A stretch of 8,147 bases of DNA. It comes from JBBDXA01 sp040902585 (lineage in GTDB: Bacteria; Planctomycetota; Phycisphaerae; Phycisphaerales; Phycisphaeraceae). The notes under the pieces were generated by a model that did not search any database, was not told the origin of the DNA, and saw only the letters and a program-made list of their open reading frames with translations. This document shows positions 5,802 through 8,147 of this stretch, one piece after another. The stretch spans positions 1 through 8,147 of the forward strand of contig JBBDXA010000034.1 of NCBI GenBank assembly GCA_040902585.1, given 5' to 3'. Position numbers and translations under genes: made by a program. The first letter of the stretch is position 1, and the number at the start of each line of letters is the position of its first letter.

Positions 5802-6987
5802 GCTCGCGCAAGGCTTCGATCAGCGTTGACACCTCCTGCTCCGTCATGTCCGCGCGCAGGCTGATGCGCACGCGCGACGAGCCGGGGGCGACGGTAGGGG
5901 GGCGAATCGCCGGCGCGAGAATCCCGCGTGAAGCGAGATGATTTTCGAGTGAAAGCGCCGACTCAGCCGAGCCCGTGATGAGGGGAACAATCGGTGTGAT
6001 GATCCCGCCGCTCGCCGCTTCGCACGAAGGCAGGAGGTTCCACGCCGCAAGCTGCCCGCGCACCTGCCGCGTGATCTCCTTTAGCCGCCGCCTGCGCTGC
6101 GGTTCCTCGCGGATTACATCGATTGCCGCGCCAATCGCCGCGACCTGTCCCGCAGGCACCGCGGTGGTGTAGATGAACGCCCGCGCGTGGTTCACGATGG
6201 TGTCGATGATGACCTGCTTGCTCGTGATGATGCCGCCCAGTCCGCCCATGGCCTTGCTTGCGGTGCTGATGACGACATCGACCCGCTCACTGACGCCCTG
6301 GGCTTCGCAAAGGCCCGCGCCGTTTTCGCCCAGGACGCCTGTGCCGTGCGCTTCATCGACAATCAGCATCGCGCCGTATTCTTCAGCGAGGCTGCACAGC
6401 GAGGGCAGGTCGGTTACATCACCATCCATCGAGAAAACGGAGTCGGTGAGGATGAAGCGATGCTTTGATTCTCGGCCTCGACTCAGAATCCTTTCAAGCT
6501 TCTCGACGTTCAGATGTGGAAACACGCGCACGGTCGCACCGCTGGCGAAGGCGGCATCGATCAGGCTCGCATGAGAGAGTTTGTCGATGCACACGAGATC
6601 GCCAGGCCCCGCCAGCGCGGTGACGGCTGCGAGATTCGCCATGTAGCCCGTCGGACAAATGAGAGCTGCCTGGGCATGTTTGAAGGCCGCGAACTGCGCC
6701 TCGACCTGGGCGTGCAGGGCGCTGTGACCGCTGACGAGGCGGCTCGCGCCGGCCCCGGTGCCGAATCTCGCGATCGCTTCGCACGCAGCCTGCTTGAGAC
6801 GCGGATGCTGCGACAGGCCGAGGTAGTCGTTGCCCGCCAGATTGAGCAGTCGTTTGCCGTCACGAATCACGCATCGACCTGACTGCGGCTCCGCCTCCGT
6901 CTCCTTCAGACGGCGCAGCAATCCCGCTGCGCGGCGGTGGGCCAATGCGGTCGACCATGGATCTGATTCGTTTGCAGGTTGCGGCAT
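5791..6987 (-). CDS. bioF: 8-amino-7-oxononanoate synthase (biotin synthesis)
   Basis: The 398-residue PLP enzyme of the alpha-oxoamine synthase family condenses L-alanine with a pimeloyl thioester to 8-amino-7-oxononanoate, the first step in building the biotin rings. Seen: NDYLGLSQHP (53-62), GAGASRLVSG (78-87), HASLIDAA with cofactor-stacking H139 (139-146), FSMDGDVTDL (185-194), the PLP-binding VDEAHGTGVLG with D211 and H214 (210-220), the Schiff-base lysine K245 in STASKAMGGLGG (241-252), and IRPPTVAPGSSRVRISLRA (361-379). This last motif favours BioF over 2-amino-3-ketobutyrate ligase or serine palmitoyltransferase. All key residues are present and the length is usual. The ATG lies 22 bases after the stop of the carrier-like gene, with no clear Shine-Dalgarno, so translation may depend on the upstream gene. 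No other bio gene is visible. Confidence 0.93.
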   Translation of the reverse strand: MPQPANESDPWSTALAHRRAAGLLRRLKETEAEPQSGRCVIRDGKRLLNLAGNDYLGLSQHPRLKQAACEAIARFGTGAGASRLVSGHSALHAQVEAQFAAFKHAQAALICPTGYMANLAAVTALAGPGDLVCIDKLSHASLIDAAFASGATVRVFPHLNVEKLERILSRGRESKHRFILTDSVFSMDGDVTDLPSLCSLAEEYGAMLIVDEAHGTGVLGENGAGLCEAQGVSERVDVVISTASKAMGGLGGIITSKQVIIDTIVNHARAFIYTTAVPAGQVAAIGAAIDVIREEPQRRRRLKEITRQVRGQLAAWNLLPSCEAASGGIITPIVPLITGSAESALSLENHLASRGILAPAIRPPTVAPGSSRVRISLRADMTEQEVSTLIEALRERPA

Positions 6988-7009
6988 GACAGAGGGCGCG
7001 CCGGCCGAT

Positions 7010-7330
7010 TCATTCGTCCCATTCTTCCATCATCATGGTGAACTCGACCGTGTCCAGCGAATCAAGCCCGTCCAGCAGCGAAGGATTCGCGCGAAGTTCC
7101 TCCGGATCGACACCCGCGACCTTTGCCAGTTGTTCGATGATGCGAAGGTAGGCCGGGTCGTTGGGCCGCAGAAACCTGACGGCGTCGCCGATGCGAAGGA
7201 CACAGAGCAACTGTCCGCAGGCGGGGCACGGCGCGTCGCCCAGCGGCGAAGAGGGTTCGATGGTGATCGCTTGGCCGCAGATGGGGCAGCGGCCAGTTTC
7301 GCCCTCAGGCGTGCGGGTAGGGATGGTCAT
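7010..7330 (-). CDS. Small protein: zinc ribbon plus truncated acyl-carrier-like domain
   Basis: The 106-residue protein has an N-terminal zinc ribbon with two CPxC knuckles (C15/C18 and C35/C38, each followed by G) and a C-terminal half that reads like helices I and II of an acyl carrier protein: IIEQLAKVAGVDPEELRANP (64-83), then LDSLDTVEFTMMMEE (89-103) with S91 in the D-S-L position where 4'-phosphopantetheine is attached. It stops at EEWDE, so helix III of a normal carrier protein is missing. Neither other frame after the stop codes for the missing helix. It is 31 bases after the HU gene and 22 before bioF, thus in one operon. It could carry or sense the acyl chain used by BioF, or be a non-modified regulatory relative; both are inference. 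Confidence 0.82.
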   Translation of the reverse strand: MTIPTRTPEGETGRCPICGQAITIEPSSPLGDAPCPACGQLLCVLRIGDAVRFLRPNDPAYLRIIEQLAKVAGVDPEELRANPSLLDGLDSLDTVEFTMMMEEWDE

Positions 7331-7361
7331 CCGGTCCGCCTAACTTGTTGTCTAGTAGGGC

Positions 7362-7763
7362 CTAGCGCGCGGTCGTGTCAGCCGGGGGCCGCTGCGCGGG
7401 CTTCTTGGGGGCGGGAGGCGCATCGTCATCCTCGTCATCGTGATTGCTTCGCATCGACGCCAGCGTCAGCACCACGCCGTCTTCCGAAAGCGTCTGCTTC
7501 ATCAGCCGGCCGACTTTGAACTTCACCGTCCGCTTGGCGGGCACGGGCACCGGCTCAAGAGTCTTGGGATTCTGCGCCATGCGGCTCTTGCGATGCTTGA
7601 CTTCGAAAACGCCGAAGTCGCGAAACTCCAGGCGATTGCTCTTGCCCAGTTCAATAATAATGCTGTCGAGGAAAGCCTGGACAATCTTCTTCACCGCCAC
7701 ACGCTTCTCCTTGGTGGCGTCGGCGATCTGATCGATCAATTCCTTCTTCGTAATGGTGGACAT
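7362..7763 (-). CDS. HU/IHF-type DNA-binding protein with acidic proline-rich tail
   Basis: The product is a 133-residue HU/IHF-family nucleoid protein. Residues 1-42 form the dimerising helices (TKKELIDQIADATKEKRVAV...FLDSIIIELGK), FRDFGVFEV (47-55) the turn and strand, and 56-82 the DNA-binding arm (HRKSRMAQNPKT with conserved N65-P66, the intercalating proline). Core HU is about 90 residues; here a tail of some 40 residues follows, with an acidic cluster (NHDDEDDDA, 107-115) and a Pro/Ala/Lys-rich end. The ATG at 7763 follows AGGGA at 7 bases. The frame runs on to 7889, but that start lies within the promoter, upstream of the expected transcription start. It is the first gene of an operon with the zinc-ribbon/carrier protein and bioF. 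Confidence 0.9.
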   Translation of the reverse strand: MSTITKKELIDQIADATKEKRVAVKKIVQAFLDSIIIELGKSNRLEFRDFGVFEVKHRKSRMAQNPKTLEPVPVPAKRTVKFKVGRLMKQTLSEDGVVLTLASMRSNHDDEDDDAPPAPKKPAQRPPADTTAR

Positions 7764-7770
7764 GGAATGG

Positions 7771-7775
7771 TCCCT
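7771..7775 (-). promoter_or_regulatory. Shine-Dalgarno site of the HU gene
   Basis: AGGGA on the minus strand, 7 bases before ATG 7763-7761. It supports the short form of the protein. Confidence 0.7.
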
Positions 7776-7879
7776 GTAAGCGGATTCGACACAGACTTTC
7801 GATTGGTTCAGCCCTCGAAGCATCGGGCTCAGATCGGCAATTTCCACGGACCCCTCGTCAATGCTCAGATGACGCCAAC

Positions 7880-7908
7880 AGTATGGCACAACGGGAGTTG
7901 GCGGTCAA
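7880..7908 (-). promoter_or_regulatory. Sigma-70-type promoter of the HU/carrier/bioF operon
   Basis: On the minus strand TTGACC (7908-7903) and CATACT (7885-7880) are separated by exactly 17 bases, close to the housekeeping consensus. Transcription would start near 7873, giving a leader of about 110 bases before the HU start codon. This argues against translation from the in-frame ATG at 7889. Confidence 0.72.
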
Positions 7909-7912
7909 GACT

Positions 7913-7992
7913 CTTGGCGAAATGGACAGGAATCGATGAGGAATCCTAGTGGGGCGTCTGCCGGCCGCGCGGAGAGCCGCCGTTTCGCCAGG
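7913..7992. repeat. Near-perfect inverted repeat between divergent promoters
   Basis: Bases 7913-7925 and 7980-7992 are complementary at 11 of 13 positions (8 perfect in a row: TGGCGAAA at 7915-7922 with TTTCGCCA at 7983-7990; the other two can wobble-pair). The element lies immediately upstream of the HU promoter and before the tRNA promoter, so a shared operator or looped site is possible, but nothing proves it. Confidence 0.4.
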
Positions 7993-8019
7993 CCCCGGAT
8001 TTTACTACAATAGGATGAC

Positions 8020-8049
8020 TTGATAGCCGATAGCACCTTAGCGTATACT
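8020..8049 (+). promoter_or_regulatory. Promoter of tRNA-Gly
   Basis: TTGATA (8020-8025) and TATACT (8044-8049) are spaced by 18 bases, and the mature tRNA begins 13 bases later, as expected for a stable RNA promoter. Confidence 0.75.
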
Positions 8050-8061
8050 CCTCCACCCCAG

Positions 8062-8133
8062 GCGGGTGTAGCTCAGTGGTAGAGCGTCACGTTGCCAACG
8101 TGAATGTCGGGGGTTCAAATCCCCCCACCCGCT
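8062..8133 (+). tRNA. tRNA-Gly (anticodon GCC)
   Basis: A full cloverleaf can be drawn. The acceptor GCGGGTG (8062-8068) pairs with CACCCGC (8126-8132); the D arm is GCTC/GAGC (8071-8074/8082-8085); the anticodon stem TCACG/CGTGA (8087-8091/8099-8103) carries loop TTGCCAA with GCC at 8094-8096; the T arm GGGGG/CCCCC (8109-8113/8121-8125) has loop TTCAAAT. The discriminator base is T8133, usual for bacterial glycine tRNA. The next bases are TCCA, so the 3' CCA is not encoded in register and must be added after transcription. Confidence 0.96.
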
Positions 8134-8147
8134 TCCATAAGCCCCTG

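Noticed and set aside
5791..6987. Serine palmitoyltransferase or 2-amino-3-ketobutyrate CoA ligase instead of BioF
   Set aside because: An adjacent carrier-like gene made this worth checking, but the IRPPTVAPGSSRVRISLRA region and overall motif set favour BioF; some uncertainty remains without a tree.
6985..7030. Frameshift joining the carrier-like protein to bioF or to a lost helix III
   Set aside because: I read the other two frames after the TGA stop. Neither resembles helix III of a carrier protein, and bioF begins almost at once with a normal N-terminus.
7764..7889. Upstream extension of the HU frame by 42 codons
   Set aside because: Its ATG lies inside the predicted promoter, upstream of the expected transcript start, and the extension is not HU-like; the inner ATG has AGGGA at 7 bases.

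Overview
The window looks like a scaffold piece from a GC-rich, Gram-negative-type bacterium, most likely a planctomycete or a close relative (PVC group). The hints are exported SUMF1-domain proteins in tandem, a multiheme cytochrome c with signal peptide and membrane anchor, a small zinc-ribbon/acyl-carrier-like protein, and intergenic DNA full of short inverted and tandem repeats. That placement is inference; no rRNA or other marker gene is present. A run of ten N at 5098-5107 shows the sequence is a scaffold and that a join lies here.

Left part (1-4906, all genes on the minus strand, read right to left): two tandem paralogous secreted SUMF1/FGE-like proteins (3764-4906, then 2565-3686), a GC hairpin inside a larger inverted repeat, a seven-heme cytochrome c with a C-terminal membrane helix (255-2303), a cluster of nested inverted repeats (116-240), and the first codons of a further gene cut by the window edge (1-106). 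The order fits an exported, redox-linked cell-envelope module, but no substrate can be named.

Middle (4907-5790): an unusual inverted pair of 7-bp tandem repeat arrays flanks the N gap, followed by a plus-strand moaB/mogA-type molybdenum cofactor gene (5166-5672). It converges on the next operon across a short region with hairpins and a 19-bp tandem repeat.

Right part (5791-7763, minus strand): a tightly spaced operon of an HU/IHF-type DNA-binding protein with an acidic, proline-rich tail, a 106-residue zinc-ribbon plus truncated acyl-carrier-like protein, and bioF (8-amino-7-oxononanoate synthase, biotin synthesis). A good sigma-70-type promoter (TTGACC-17-CATACT) lies upstream of the HU gene and settles its start. 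Diverging from it is a tRNA-Gly(GCC) with its own consensus-like promoter.

The most interesting points are the half-size carrier-protein domain next to bioF, the mirror-image heptad repeat arrays at the assembly gap, the repeat-dense intergenic regions, and the tandem SUMF1 pair lacking the FGE active-site cysteine pair. I see no mobile element gene, CRISPR array or rRNA.
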